Origin: Variovorax sp. J22P240
GTDB lineage: Bacteria > Pseudomonadota > Gammaproteobacteria > Burkholderiales > Burkholderiaceae_C
Length of the DNA: 64,000 bases
Reading direction: 5' to 3'
NCBI RefSeq assembly: GCF_030316855.1
Contig: NZ_JASZYR010000001.1
Span: 620,001-684,000 of the forward strand
Of the stretch, positions 63,716 through 64,000 are shown one piece after another. The number at the start of each line of letters is the position of its first letter. The first letter of the stretch is position 1. The translations under genes and the position numbers were made by a program. The notes under the pieces are model-generated. The model was not told the DNA's origin and ran no database searches. It saw only the letters and a program-made list of their open reading frames with translations.

Positions 63716-64000
63716 TGGGCATGACCAATCTCGCCGAAATCGGCCGCTTCTTGCGACAGGCGCGCAAGGAGCGGGCCATGACGGCGTCCGAACTGGCGCT
63801 GAAAGCCGGCGTTTCCCGAAACACCCTCGGCGCGCTGGAGGCCGGGCGCGGCAATGTCGAACTGAACACCTTGCTGGCGCTGCTCAGGACGCTCGAGCTG
63901 GAAATGCAATTCGTGCCCCAGGCGGTCGCAGCCTTGACCCGCGGCGACATCGACACCAGATTCACGGGCCTGCAGGAGGAGGTCGACAGCCTGATGCCAA
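63715..64000 (+). CDS. XRE/HipB-like helix-turn-helix protein, truncated by window end
   Basis: An open frame from ATG 63715 (or ATG 63721) runs to the window edge. The visible 95 residues hold an HTH_3 domain: EIGRFLRQARKERAMTASELALKAGVSRNTLGALEAGRGNVELNTLLALLRTLELEMQFVP. The LELEMQFVP ending is typical of HipB-type antitoxins and similar small repressors. No clear Shine-Dalgarno is seen. A HipA-like toxin gene could follow outside the window, but this is not visible. Confidence 0.8.
   Translation, partial: MGMTNLAEIGRFLRQARKERAMTASELALKAGVSRNTLGALEAGRGNVELNTLLALLRTLELEMQFVPQAVAALTRGDIDTRFTGLQEEVDSLMP

Noticed and set aside
1..64000. CRISPR arrays, insertion sequences, prophage or integrase genes
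   Set aside because: No regularly spaced repeats, transposase, integrase or phage structural proteins were found on either strand.

Overview
The window looks like part of the chromosome of a Burkholderiales betaproteobacterium, most likely family Comamonadaceae and close to Variovorax. This is inferred from protein character, the GC-rich and tightly packed coding, gene order, and a conserved-looking intergenic element; no database search was possible. About 62 protein-coding genes are supported. I see no rRNA, tRNA, insertion sequence, prophage or CRISPR array.

Layout. (1) 1-4640: thiamine block. thiO-thiS-thiG and the start of a following gene run on the minus strand, thiD on plus, and a CytX-type permease on minus behind a clear TPP riboswitch. 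(2) 4735-6809: PAP2 phosphatase, then a ferredoxin and a ferredoxin-NADP reductase. (3) 6853-12190: assimilatory sulfate reduction operon cysI-DUF934-cysH-cysD-cysN on minus, with a candidate sulfur operator upstream. (4) 12454-23286: a carbohydrate-like catabolic island. A branched-chain-amino-acid-type (HAAT) ABC transporter is split across a divergent promoter. With it are two SDR dehydrogenases, a 3-hydroxyisobutyrate-dehydrogenase-family enzyme, an IolC kinase fused to DUF2090, an RpiR regulator and an odd ABC ATPase without a signature motif. (5) 23292-30710: hemolysin III family protein, crotonase, CstA/YbdD pyruvate/peptide carrier, GntP permease and patatin. (6) 31005-37265: RND efflux operon whose lipoprotein adaptor carries a C-terminal OmpA domain. 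(7) 37270-43695: transglutaminase-like protein, an unrecognised 1087-residue membrane protein, mnmC and yggX. (8) 43823-62345: a sulfur-nutrition region. It holds a lone sulfate-binding protein, ssuE, three SsuA-like binding proteins, ssuD/C/B/F, metN-I-Q, serine acetyltransferase, two flavin/quinone-type reductases with a LysR regulator, and a second sulfate transporter cysP-T-W-A behind a truncated peroxiredoxin start. (9) 62330-64000: dsbB, an orphan ParA-like ATPase and the start of a HipB-like repressor.

How it works together. Sulfate enters through the CysTWA permease served by one or both sulfate-binding proteins. It is activated by CysDN, reduced by an iron-sulfur APS reductase (CysH) and then by CysI, and captured on O-acetylserine made by the EpsC-type enzyme. 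Alkanesulfonates enter through SsuABC and are opened by SsuD with flavin from SsuE; methionine enters through MetNIQ. A related sequence element lies upstream of cysI, of the first sulfate-binding gene and of the second sulfate locus, suggesting one regulator (CysB-like, inferred). The least explained parts are the 12.4-23.3 kb catabolic island, the 38.3-41.5 kb membrane protein, the OmpA-tailed efflux adaptor and the peroxiredoxin remnant at 57.8 kb.
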